The notes under the pieces were generated by a model that saw nothing but the letters and a program-made list of their open reading frames with translations, was not told where the DNA came from and ran no database searches. Positions 33,424 to 42,400 of a DNA stretch of 52,848 nt are shown in pieces. Within the stretch, counting starts at the first letter, position 1. Each line of letters starts with the position of its first letter. Made by a program: the position numbers and the translations under genes. The stretch lies in assembly GCA_031260345.1 (NCBI GenBank), contig JAIRKA010000028.1:1-52848 (forward strand), in the 5' to 3' direction. This DNA is from Methanosarcinales archaeon (GTDB taxonomy: Archaea; Halobacteriota; Methanosarcinia; Methanosarcinales; Methanosarcinaceae).

Positions 33424-35943
33424 ATCTCACGAAAATTTCTTTTGATTTTATTCATAACAACTTTGTTCTTGGTCACATGCGGTACCGCTGCGGCGGCAGA
33501 TACAATTTACGTCAACGAATCGTTGTTTATCCATATCGGCGACGGCTCTTTAGGTCTTCCTGATGCCCAGGGAACTTCTGTTAACTGGACTCTTGATGCA
33601 ACATACATTCTTGTCGAAAATATTAACGTGGCGAATATTACGGCTGATTGGACCCCGGTCGGCGGCTCGTCCGGTTCGTTTACAGGAACTTTGAATGGTC
33701 AAAATTTCACGATTTCTAATCTTACTATTCTTGCCGGCGGCAACGCCAGCTTATTCAATCGCACCGATGGCGCGACAATCGAAAATGTTATTTTGAACAA
33801 CGTTTCGAGTCCTACTGTCGGCACCACCGGCGCTTCTTTAATTGCAACTGCCAATAATACAACGATTGAAAATTGTCACGCTTCCTCCGTCAATATTGTC
33901 GGAAATTACAGTACCGGCGGTCTTGTTGGTCATCTTAGCGGTTCAACTATTTCTAACAGTTCCGCTTCCGGAACAGTTACGGGACAATCTCCCGGATGGG
34001 GTATCGGCGGTCTCGTAGGCACCGCTGACCAAAATTCTGTAATTGAAAACAGTTTTGCGATGGTCACTGTTACAGGAACCGGTGGGGAGACGAACGGTAA
34101 TATTGGCGGATTTATCGGCGGTCTCTCTAATTCCACTATTTCTAATTGTTATGCGACGGGTAATGTTGTCGGAAATGCGGGCAGTAATAATACAGGCAGT
34201 TTTGTCGGTTTTATTGGAGATACAATTTGGGCGGCATCCAATGTCGATAATTCTATTATATCATATTGCTACGCTGTCGGAAGTGTCTCAGGAGCCCAAA
34301 ATGTCGGCGGATTTGCAGGCAATATATCAGACCAGCATATCAATATTGGAAATGCAATTCAATTCAGTTTCTTCAGAGAGGGTAACGGCGGCACCGTCAA
34401 CGGTTTTGCCATTCCCGAGTCTGCTGCAAACTTAATGAAAATTCAAACTTTCTTAAATGCAGGTTGGGACATTTCGCCCGTACCGCCTGACAGTTCCAAA
34501 ATTTGGTATATTGTGGAGGGAGTGAGCTATCCGACATTCTATTGGGTTCCCTTGCCGGATATAATTTATGTCAATGAATTGCTGTTTATTCATATCGGCG
34601 ACGGTTCCGCGAATCTTCCCGATGCTCGGGGAAATTCTGTTAATTGGACGCTTAATGCAACATACATTCTTGAAGGAAATGTCAACATGGCAAATGTGAA
34701 TGGCGGTGTCTTCACTCCGATTGGAAGTCAAACAAATCCTTTTACAGGAACTTTGGATGGTCAAAATTTCACGATTTCTAATCTTTCGATTTCTGCCAGC
34801 AGCCATGCCGGCTTATTCAGTGTCACTAACGGCGCGACAATCGAAAATGTTATTTTGAACAACGTTACGAATCCGACTTCCGGCGCTTATTCCGGCTCTT
34901 TAGTCGGCGCTGCGAATAATACAGTTATTGAAAATTGTCACGCCCTCTCCGTCAGCGTTTCCGGAAATTACAGTATCGGCGGTCTCGTTGGCAGTCTCAA
35001 CGGTTCAGCTGTTTCCAACAGCTCCGCTTCAGGCACGGTCAGAGGTTCATCGCCGGGATCAGGTGTCGGCGGCCTTGCAGGCTCCGCTGAACAAGACTCC
35101 GTAATAACAACCAGTTTTGCGGCGGTCGCTGTGACAGCGGAGAGCGGTAATATCGGCGGATTTATCGGCGGTCTCTCTAATTCAACCATTTCAAATTGTT
35201 ATGCTGAAGGCAATGTTGTAGGAAATACAAGCAGCAATAATACCGGCGGCTTTGTTGGTTATATCGGAGGTGTGTGGTGGCCGTCAAACAATGACGATAC
35301 TTCAACCATTTCAAATTGTTACGCTGTCGGTGATGTCTTTGGAGATTACAGTGTCGGCGGCGGCTACGGGGCCCAAAATGTCGGCGGATTTGCAGGCAAT
35401 GTATCAAGCCAACACGTCGATATTGCAGATGCAATTCAGTTCAGTTTCTTCAGAGAGGATAACGGCGGCGACCTCAACGGTTTTGCCATTCCGAAATCCG
35501 CTGAAGATTTAATGAAAATTCAAACATTTTTAGATGTAGGCTGGTCTATTTCATCCGCACCTGACAGTTCCAAAATTTGGTATATCGTAGAAGGGGCGGA
35601 ATATCCGAAATTCTATTGGACATACGTTCCGTCAGGCGGCGGCAGCGGAGGAGGGGGAAGCGGCACGGGCAATGCAACGGTCATTCCGCCCGGAAATAAT
35701 TCGACCGGCAACGGCACCCCGCCCGGAAACAATTCAACAGGCAACGGCACTCCGCCGGGGAATAATTCAACAGGCAACGGTACTCCGCCCGGAAATAATT
35801 CAACAGGCGGCGGTTCTCCCGGAGGGGAAGGTTCTTGGAAATGGTATTATACGCTTCTTGTAGCCGGATCACTCCTCGGAATTTTCTTCTTGATCTTTTT
35901 CTACAGAAGACGAGAAGATGAAGAAGAAGAACAAATGAATTAA
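33424..35943 (+). CDS. Secreted, membrane-anchored GLUG-repeat surface protein with internal duplication; apparent ATC start
   Basis: 840 aa from ATC at 33424, which follows GGAGGG (33412-33417) by 6 bases and gives a proper signal peptide, xSRKFLLILFITTLFLVTCGTAAA. Starting at TTG 33442 would lose the basic residues. The mature part is two ~350-residue copies of one unit (about 28-378 and 379-728), each with GLUG-type repeats (GGLVGxLxGSxxSNSSASGTV, IGGFIGGLSNSTISNCYA). A GGGGSGTGNATV linker, four PPGNNSTGNGT stalk repeats full of N-glycosylation sequons, one membrane helix and an acidic tail follow. Surface location is firm; the ligand is unknown. Confidence 0.85.
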   Translation: MSRKFLLILFITTLFLVTCGTAAAADTIYVNESLFIHIGDGSLGLPDAQGTSVNWTLDATYILVENINVANITADWTPVGGSSGSFTGTLNGQNFTISNLTILAGGNASLFNRTDGATIENVILNNVSSPTVGTTGASLIATANNTTIENCHASSVNIVGNYSTGGLVGHLSGSTISNSSASGTVTGQSPGWGIGGLVGTADQNSVIENSFAMVTVTGTGGETNGNIGGFIGGLSNSTISNCYATGNVVGNAGSNNTGSFVGFIGDTIWAASNVDNSIISYCYAVGSVSGAQNVGGFAGNISDQHINIGNAIQFSFFREGNGGTVNGFAIPESAANLMKIQTFLNAGWDISPVPPDSSKIWYIVEGVSYPTFYWVPLPDIIYVNELLFIHIGDGSANLPDARGNSVNWTLNATYILEGNVNMANVNGGVFTPIGSQTNPFTGTLDGQNFTISNLSISASSHAGLFSVTNGATIENVILNNVTNPTSGAYSGSLVGAANNTVIENCHALSVSVSGNYSIGGLVGSLNGSAVSNSSASGTVRGSSPGSGVGGLAGSAEQDSVITTSFAAVAVTAESGNIGGFIGGLSNSTISNCYAEGNVVGNTSSNNTGGFVGYIGGVWWPSNNDDTSTISNCYAVGDVFGDYSVGGGYGAQNVGGFAGNVSSQHVDIADAIQFSFFREDNGGDLNGFAIPKSAEDLMKIQTFLDVGWSISSAPDSSKIWYIVEGAEYPKFYWTYVPSGGGSGGGGSGTGNATVIPPGNNSTGNGTPPGNNSTGNGTPPGNNSTGNGTPPGNNSTGGGSPGGEGSWKWYYTLLVAGSLLGIFFLIFFYRRREDEEEEQMN
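35686..35815 (+). repeat. 33-bp stalk repeats (PPGNNSTGNGT) in surface protein 2
   Basis: Four tandem units encode the Pro/Asn-rich stalk before the membrane helix. Each carries an NNST N-glycosylation sequon. The near identity of the DNA suggests recent expansion. Confidence 0.8.
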
Positions 35944-35964
35944 GTTTAAAGAAAAACGGATCGA

Positions 35965-36004
35965 ATTGAAAAAAAGGGTTCAACCCCTTTTTCAATTTTT
36001 ATTT
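35965..36004 (+). terminator. Terminator of surface protein 2
   Basis: A long hairpin, ATTGAAAAAAAGGG with CCCCTTTTTCAAT, is followed by a T-rich run. It lies just after the stop and just before Trm-G10. Confidence 0.65.
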
Positions 36005-36029
36005 TTGAAAAAACAGAGAACATAAATAA

Positions 36030-37160
36030 TTGTTTCACATTCAACTGCTCATGCTGTATGCGTTTGAACTCTCGGGTGAACATCCTCTCATTCCCGCCGC
36101 CGAAGTTTTAAGTGTCTTGTCTTCTTACGGCTTAGAGTATTCTGTTTTTGAAAATTATCTGAATTGCATCATTGTTGACATTTTTTCAAATGATCCGGCG
36201 GTCTCGGATGAGGACATTTTTTTAATGATGAGAGATGAAATGCCGGATGTTTTGGCGATGACGCATGCGATTTCTAAAGTGATTGAAATCACGGATGTCG
36301 ATGAAGAAGCCATTTTAACGGCCGCTGAGCGTTTCTGCGCGGCGGACTATTTGAACGAAGGCGAAACTTTCGTTGTCCGCGCCAAACGCCTCGGCGACAA
36401 CTCTGTTCTCAAGTCCGTTGATTTGGAAGGCAGAATCGGCGGGCGCATTTTTCGCCAAGGATTCCGGGCGTCGCTCAAAAGCGCTGACGTCACTTTCAGA
36501 CTGACGCTGACGGATAAAGCTGTGTTCGGCGTCCTTGCGGCTGTCGTTGACCGCGGCGCATATGAACACCGCTCGCCTCAGAAGAAACCGTTTTTCTATC
36601 CGGGTGTTTTGATGCCGCGTGTCGCGCGGGCATTGTCAAACATTGCGGGCGCCAAAAAAGATGCGGTTGTCGTCGATCCGTTTTGCGGGACGGCCGGCAT
36701 TTTGCTTGAAGCGGGCCTGCTCGGCGCAAAAGCAATCGGCGTTGACGCGCAGGAGAAAATTATCATCGGGGCAGCCTCAAATATGGACGGCTACGCGCAG
36801 TCAACCGGACAGCTTCTTTCAAAAGAAGAGCGTGAAAGCGGGTCGGATCGAATTCGCTATGATTTATTTGTCGGTGACGCCTGCAGTTTGCCGTTTTGTT
36901 GTGAAATCGCCGACGCCGTCATTACAGATCCGCCTTACGGAAGGTCGGCGGCGATCAAAGCGGAATCTTTAGAGCGCTTGTATGATGAATCATTTAAAGA
37001 AATGTTCCGTGTTTTAAAGTCCGGAAAAAAGGCGGTTGTCGTTTCCGAAATCGAAGTTGAGAGTTACGCGCGGGAAGCGGGCTTTCATATCGAAAATATT
37101 TACAAGCAGCGTGTTCATAAGAGTTTGACGCGGACAATTACTGTTTTGAGCAAAGCGTAA
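36030..37160 (+). CDS. tRNA (guanine10-N2)-dimethyltransferase, Trm-G10
   Basis: 376 aa. It transfers methyl groups from SAM to N2 of G10 in tRNA, an archaeal and eukaryotic modification. N-terminal THUMP domain (about 40-150). The Rossmann methyltransferase follows, with motif I VVVDPFCGTAGILLEAGLLGAKAIGVD shortened here to its FCGTAG core, and motif IV ITDPPYGRS, the NPPY-type element that marks base amino-methylation. Start taken at TTG 36030, since an in-frame TAA lies directly upstream; ATG 36051 is a possible internal start. It follows the surface-protein terminator and converges on truA. Confidence 0.88.
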   Translation: MFHIQLLMLYAFELSGEHPLIPAAEVLSVLSSYGLEYSVFENYLNCIIVDIFSNDPAVSDEDIFLMMRDEMPDVLAMTHAISKVIEITDVDEEAILTAAERFCAADYLNEGETFVVRAKRLGDNSVLKSVDLEGRIGGRIFRQGFRASLKSADVTFRLTLTDKAVFGVLAAVVDRGAYEHRSPQKKPFFYPGVLMPRVARALSNIAGAKKDAVVVDPFCGTAGILLEAGLLGAKAIGVDAQEKIIIGAASNMDGYAQSTGQLLSKEERESGSDRIRYDLFVGDACSLPFCCEIADAVITDPPYGRSAAIKAESLERLYDESFKEMFRVLKSGKKAVVVSEIEVESYAREAGFHIENIYKQRVHKSLTRTITVLSKA

Positions 37161-37201
37161 AATAAAAGCGCTGGTCGGGGTTTGATTCATTTTTTAAAAA
37201 A

Positions 37202-37230
37202 CGGAGCGGGTCGCGCGCGACGCAAACCGT
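37202..37230 (+). repeat. GC-rich dispersed intergenic repeat, family B, copy 3
   Basis: CGGAGCGGGTCGCGCGCGAC with GCAAACCG lies between the convergent trmG10 and truA genes. It contains the palindrome GTCGCGCGCGAC (37210-37221). On the minus strand it is followed by a T-run, so it could also terminate truA. Confidence 0.55.
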
Positions 37231-37236
37231 GATAAA

Positions 37237-38073
37237 TCAACCCAAATCTTTGTCTTTTTCGGGCTGCATGATAAACTGTTCCGAAATCGTTGAAATCACA
37301 CGAAGCCGGCTTGCTTCTTTTGTGTAAAAATCGTTGGTCTGCTTAATCGAATAATTATCAATCACCCATTCAGGCTCAGGATCATATTTTATGTCTACGA
37401 AAATCAAACCGTATGCCGGCACCGGCTCAATTCCTTTTTCATAATTTTCCGGATCAAGCATTTTAGAGATCCATGCCGTCTCTCTCGTGCCGTTCCCGAC
37501 AAGCGATAAGGCGGAGACGATTTTTCGGACCATATTCCATAAGTAAGAGTTTGCGACGATGTCAATTTTAATGACGGACCCGTGGCTTCGGATATCCAGC
37601 TTTTCAACTTTTCGGATTGTTGATTTCGGACTGTCTTTGTCTTTTTTTGTGAAATTTGAAAAATTATGCGTGCCGATGAAAAGCTTTGCCGCCTCTCTCA
37701 TTTTTGAAATGTCATATCCGTCCGCATTTAAAATGTATCTGTATCTCCGGTGAATCGCATGACGGCGGGGGTCAAAGTTGTCGGGAACTTCAGCGTACGC
37801 CCACGCCCAAACATCCTGCGGAAGCTTGGAATTCAAAATGCGCGGGATTGCCATCCGCGGATTATCTGTAAAAAAAGTAACGACCTGACCGATGGAGTGA
37901 ACGCCCGCGTCGGTCCGGCTGGAAGAAGACAAGTCTGCCGCTTCGGCATTCTTAATCACTTCCGTTTCCAAAAGTGCTTGCAGCAACGCGCCTTCCACAG
38001 TTCGTTTGTCCGGCTGGATTTGGGATCCGGAAAAGTGTGTTCCGTCATATCCGATTTTTAACGCAATTTTCAT
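37237..38073 (-). CDS. truA: tRNA pseudouridine(38-40) synthase TruA
   Basis: 278 aa from ATG 38073. It turns uridines 38-40 of the tRNA anticodon stem-loop into pseudouridine. The catalytic aspartate is in SSSRTDAGVHS (Asp55 by this start). Other family motifs: LKIGYDGTHFSGSQIQ and RRYRYIL. The start follows family N-termini (MKIALKIGYDG); TTG 38085 and ATG 38079 are upstream alternatives with no better Shine-Dalgarno. Convergent with trmG10; the adjacency of two tRNA-modification genes may be chance, as they are on opposite strands. Confidence 0.93.
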   Translation of the reverse strand: MKIALKIGYDGTHFSGSQIQPDKRTVEGALLQALLETEVIKNAEAADLSSSSRTDAGVHSIGQVVTFFTDNPRMAIPRILNSKLPQDVWAWAYAEVPDNFDPRRHAIHRRYRYILNADGYDISKMREAAKLFIGTHNFSNFTKKDKDSPKSTIRKVEKLDIRSHGSVIKIDIVANSYLWNMVRKIVSALSLVGNGTRETAWISKMLDPENYEKGIEPVPAYGLIFVDIKYDPEPEWVIDNYSIKQTNDFYTKEASRLRVISTISEQFIMQPEKDKDLG

Positions 38074-38130
38074 AATCATCGTCAAAGGTTATTTTATAAT
38101 TTCTTATAATAACCCCGATGATTTATTTAT

Positions 38131-38868
38131 TCATTCCGATTTCGCGTTTTTCTTGACAGACATGTATTCAAACGCCCAAATGGCAACGCAAACGAAGAGC
38201 GCGCCTGCAATAAACCAAAAGGCGTTATAATTCATAATGTAGAAGAACCAGTCGCAGAACGCCATAACTGAGTTGTGGATAACAGATCCGTCGGAAAGAG
38301 CGCCTGCGCCGGCTGCCGCTTCAGGAACCGGTGACGGCATGATTTCGTAGGCATCATCTGCAAATCTCGCCATCGCCGGCATAGCTTGGTTTGTCCTGCC
38401 TTGGTAAATATAATTCAAGCCGAATCCGGCAAATGCCGCCGCGACAAAAGCGAAAGCATATTTCTGAAGCATTGAAAGGAGTGAAATGCGGCTCATTGTT
38501 TCGGGCGCGAAAACAATAACCTTTTCGGGCGCTTCATAAATCTTTACTTGACGGCCTTTTTCACTGTATTTAATGCGCTGAACGCGGACCAAATCATATT
38601 CGACCATTTGGTCAACGTTGTACTTAACGGTCGTCAGCGGAATTCCCAGCTTTTCAGAAACTTCGCTGGCCGAAAGACTTTCCTTTTTCAGCAACTCCAT
38701 AATTTTCATGGAGGTATCATTCGATAAGATCTGCCGGATTTTTTTGGAGTCATCATTTACCGGAATGACGACAACTGAGTCTGCGCCCAGCTCTTCAAAT
38801 GCTTCGCTCTTTGGTTTTTCCATCATTTTGTCGGTCGCGTCTTTAGCTGTTGTGCCGGCTGTATTCAT
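38131..38868 (-). CDS. Membrane-anchored winged-helix (ArsR-like) regulator
   Basis: 245 aa. Residues about 43-110 form a winged helix of the ArsR/HTH_20 type (IRQILSNDTSMKIMELLKKESLSASEVSEKLGIPLTTVKYNVDQM, shortened to that core). Two hydrophobic segments near 133-154 and 217-238 flank a loop rich in Ala, Pro and Gly that would lie outside the membrane. This layout, a soluble DNA-binding domain followed by membrane helices, is common in Methanosarcinales and suggests sensing at the membrane. It lies upstream of, and divergent from, the large surface-protein gene, whose promoter it might control. SD AGGAC lies before the ATG. Confidence 0.75.
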   Translation of the reverse strand: MNTAGTTAKDATDKMMEKPKSEAFEELGADSVVVIPVNDDSKKIRQILSNDTSMKIMELLKKESLSASEVSEKLGIPLTTVKYNVDQMVEYDLVRVQRIKYSEKGRQVKIYEAPEKVIVFAPETMSRISLLSMLQKYAFAFVAAAFAGFGLNYIYQGRTNQAMPAMARFADDAYEIMPSPVPEAAAGAGALSDGSVIHNSVMAFCDWFFYIMNYNAFWFIAGALFVCVAIWAFEYMSVKKNAKSE

Positions 38869-39439
38869 GGTATTTTTGTCCTGTTCGTTTTTTTTCAGTC
38901 GTTTTCCGGTTTTGAACCGGAGTTTTAATTATTTGATATGGTTTAAATTCTTCAACTCATTTAAATAATTGGTTAGCTTCAATTTAATTTATACTTATTT
39001 CCCGCAGTCTTTTTTGATTTTATTTAGTTCTACAGCATATTAGAATACTTTCAATGCATTATTGGTTTATTCACATGTCAATTAGTTACATTAATTTACT
39101 CCAATAGTTTACTCTTCATAGGTTGTTATAATTATCTACCATTTTTAGACATTTTATATTTTTATGGCTCATACGTATACTTATTTATATAGCATGTATC
39201 ATTATTCAAACTAATTTTATTATGAAGGTATTCTCTCGGTATTGGCCGAACGACAGTGAATGTTTGTTCCGATCTCCTTCTACGCCGGATCGGGAAGCCG
39301 CATAACCGGAACTGTTTATATATTTAAAAACAGTATATTTTTCCAATTAGTTATTATCTTCATCAAGAAGTAGTTTCAAAAAAATATATTTTACAATTAT
39401 AATAATACCAATAACAGGGGTTTAAACGGGAGTTGAATT
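38869..39439. other. Long divergent leader between HTH regulator and giant surface protein
   Basis: 571 bases, mostly AT-rich. At 39222-39312 a short GC-rich island holds a 27-codon ORF (MKVFSRYWPNDSECLFRSPS...) and a potential hairpin, CCGATC (39269-39274) / GATCGG (39288-39293). A TATA-like TTTATATA lies at about 39182-39189. The surface-protein TATA is at about 39315-39324. No longer gene is present. Confidence 0.5.
39315..39324 (+). promoter_or_regulatory. TATA box of the 2289-aa surface protein
   Basis: TTTATATATT lies about 120 bases before the ATG and predicts a ~95-base leader. It resembles the TATATATT elements before the two GLUG surface proteins (about 1441 and 33377). Confidence 0.5.
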
Positions 39440-42400
39440 ATGAAAACAAAATTTCTTTCTTATCTGGCAATAACTGCAGCACTTCTTCTGCTTGCGCTGT
39501 CCGCTCCGGCATTGGCCGAACCGAATTATAACAGTACAATTACAGCCAATTGGCTGGATTCAGCAGTTGGTAATGATAACCAATCCATTCAAATCAATAC
39601 CGAACATAGGCTTGTTTACAGAATTCACGCGAATGAGACCGATCTCGGCGGAAATTATGTTTTCACCGTCCGATTAGAACACAATAATTCAGAGTGGATC
39701 GAGCCGAGAACGGGATTCGATATTATCGGCTTCACGTCTGAGGACGCTTTTCCTGATGTTATTCTGAATATTGAATTGAAAAACAGCAATACTGAAATTG
39801 TGTATACATTAAAGGATCCGACTTTGATTCAAATTGAAATCTTTGTTCGGGCAAATGCGGGGTTCGTTTATCCCAACGAAGTTGCGGATATTACCGCGGG
39901 CTTGTCCAGACATGAAGGCGAATCGTTAAACCAGGTTGCCGAAAATTCTTTTATGCAGGCGCACGCGTTATATCCGACAATGACATTTCCGGCCCAATAT
40001 GAATTGTTTAACCCGACAATCATGCCTGTCGGCGCCAAAGAAATTGACTACAATTATCTGTTCATAACTGACAGCACGTTCAACACGCTCGCTTCATCCG
40101 GTCTGCGTCTGTTCAACAGAGGATACACATTGGATTTCTCAAACGTTGTCATCACAATTAACGGCGTTCCCAAAACTTATGCGGAATGGCAGACCGAAGC
40201 TGATAATCCTGTGACATTTACATATTCAAACGGCTCACCTTTGGCGGCCGGCCATTTGATGACGGTTCCCGCGCCCGATCGGTTTGTTTGGAGAACTCCG
40301 CTGCCTTTTAAAGCTGTCACAAACGATAATTTTACAAATACGCCGTCCATTAATTTCACAGGTCTGCGCGCTTACGGCGAAATGTCGTTTAACAATCGCG
40401 GACCCAATGTCAACCTTTCTCCCGACTCCGGCGAACCTCTCAGAACGTCCTCTTCAGGTACATTTACAGGCGTTTCTGCCTTCACAACATCTGTTTCGCT
40501 TTCACGTGCCATGGGCGGCGGCGTCAATATTCCCTATATCGTTGCCAATTCTGAACAATACACAATAAATGAGACGCACTCGCACCTGCTGTATCAGGAA
40601 TTGTTCAAAAGTTTTATCACCAGCACGGCGCGCGACGGCACATCGAATGTGACCATTACTTATGAGATTCCGGACGGCGTTACGATAACGCATATCCGCA
40701 TTCCAGGAAGCGGCGGAAATATCGAAACGGAGTACGGTAAAATCATTCTTGTCAAAGACGGCGTTTCTTATGATCTCGGAAACGGCGGCGGAACTTTAGA
40801 CCTCGTCAACGGAACAGGCCCGAACAGTCACACCGGTCTGCCTGCATTTACGCCCGGTGAAAATGTTGTTTTTGAATTTGAGAATGTTCTGTCTCTGAGA
40901 GGCAATCCGGGAGGTATTGTTTCTTATGCTCCAAGTCATTCTCTGAGTTTTGTCGGAACAACGAACAGTTCTGTTGTCGGCGGAACATCTCTTACTTTTA
41001 CGGCAAGAACAGATGAATCCGGCTCCGTTCCCTCTTCATTTTCAACACCCGCGACCAACACTTATTACATGACATCTGTCATGGGTTCAAGGACGACTTG
41101 GCTCGGAGATGAAGGCAACAGATCGGTCACAGCAATTGAAAAAGACAAGCCGTTTTATTTCTATGCCCATATGAGTACGCCGACGTATCCGTATTTCTCC
41201 ACACATCGTACGAACCCGGCGGACCCTATGAGCACCGGCGTGTTTTCAAGCCCTGTGTTTTACTTCAGCCTTCCGGAAGGCGTCAGAATTTCAGGCAATG
41301 ACGCCGCAGAAATCGTAACCGTAACAGGCGCTCCGACAACGGTGAGAGATGTTAACAACAATGTGATTACGCCGAGAATTACGAACGTTTGGCCGAATGC
41401 CGGTCATTATACAAACGGAACGCTCGTTGAAGTCAAACTTGAGAATGCTGATCGCCCCGACGATGTTTTCTGGATGCGCGCTATGAATATTCGGCTGCAA
41501 GTCTACATCGAATCCGAATATGACGGTGCTGACAGGATTACCATTCTTCGGCAGAGCGTCCAGCTCAGTTCATGGGATCCGCGCGTTATTGATACATTAT
41601 CCGGCGGCTCCGGCGGGGCTTTCAGGGTCATCCCGGACGCTCCCGGAAAGATTCATGCGGGAACGAACGGTACGTTTCCTGAAAGCTTGAGGGAGACGAC
41701 ACTCTCTATCATCTCTACAGATTCAATCCGCATGACCGCCAGCGTTATGACGCCTCTCGGCAACCTGACTTACACTCCGGGAGATGAAAGGTCTTATCCG
41801 CAGCTCAGAGCGGGCAGTCTGAATGAGACTTTCAGAATCTTTTTCTCTAATGACATAGAAGACGGCGTTTTCCCCGATGCCGAGGTATTCTTTATTCTGC
41901 CCAAAGCGGTCAATTGGAAACCGAATTTAAACACTCCGGCCCGTCTGTCAGTTTCAGGATTTGACAGTCCCGGCGACTATACAATCTACTACACAACCGA
42001 TTCGATTGACTACAGCCAAATCGGAAATACAGCGGTATACAACCGCTCCAGCCTTTCGGCATTTAATTGGAATGAAATGACCTTTACGGGAAGCACCGCG
42101 GATAATACGGTTGACTGGGAAAACGTTTCAGCAATTCGTGTTTCGATGGACCTGCAAGGCTCTGAACGCTTGGAACTTCAGCTTCCGTTTGAGCTTCCGA
42201 GGGTGACTGCAGGCAGCGACGTGAATTACGGAGACCGAGCGCGCGGTCAAACAATGTTTTATTTGAATGCCTCTCTCCGCCATGAAAATACATTCACGGC
42301 CGCGGTTATGCTTGTGAAATCAGCCCCTCCCGTTATTTCAGCCGTCAATTCATCCAGTCCCGTTCCGGAAGCATTCCAGGACGCGACAATTGATTACCTG

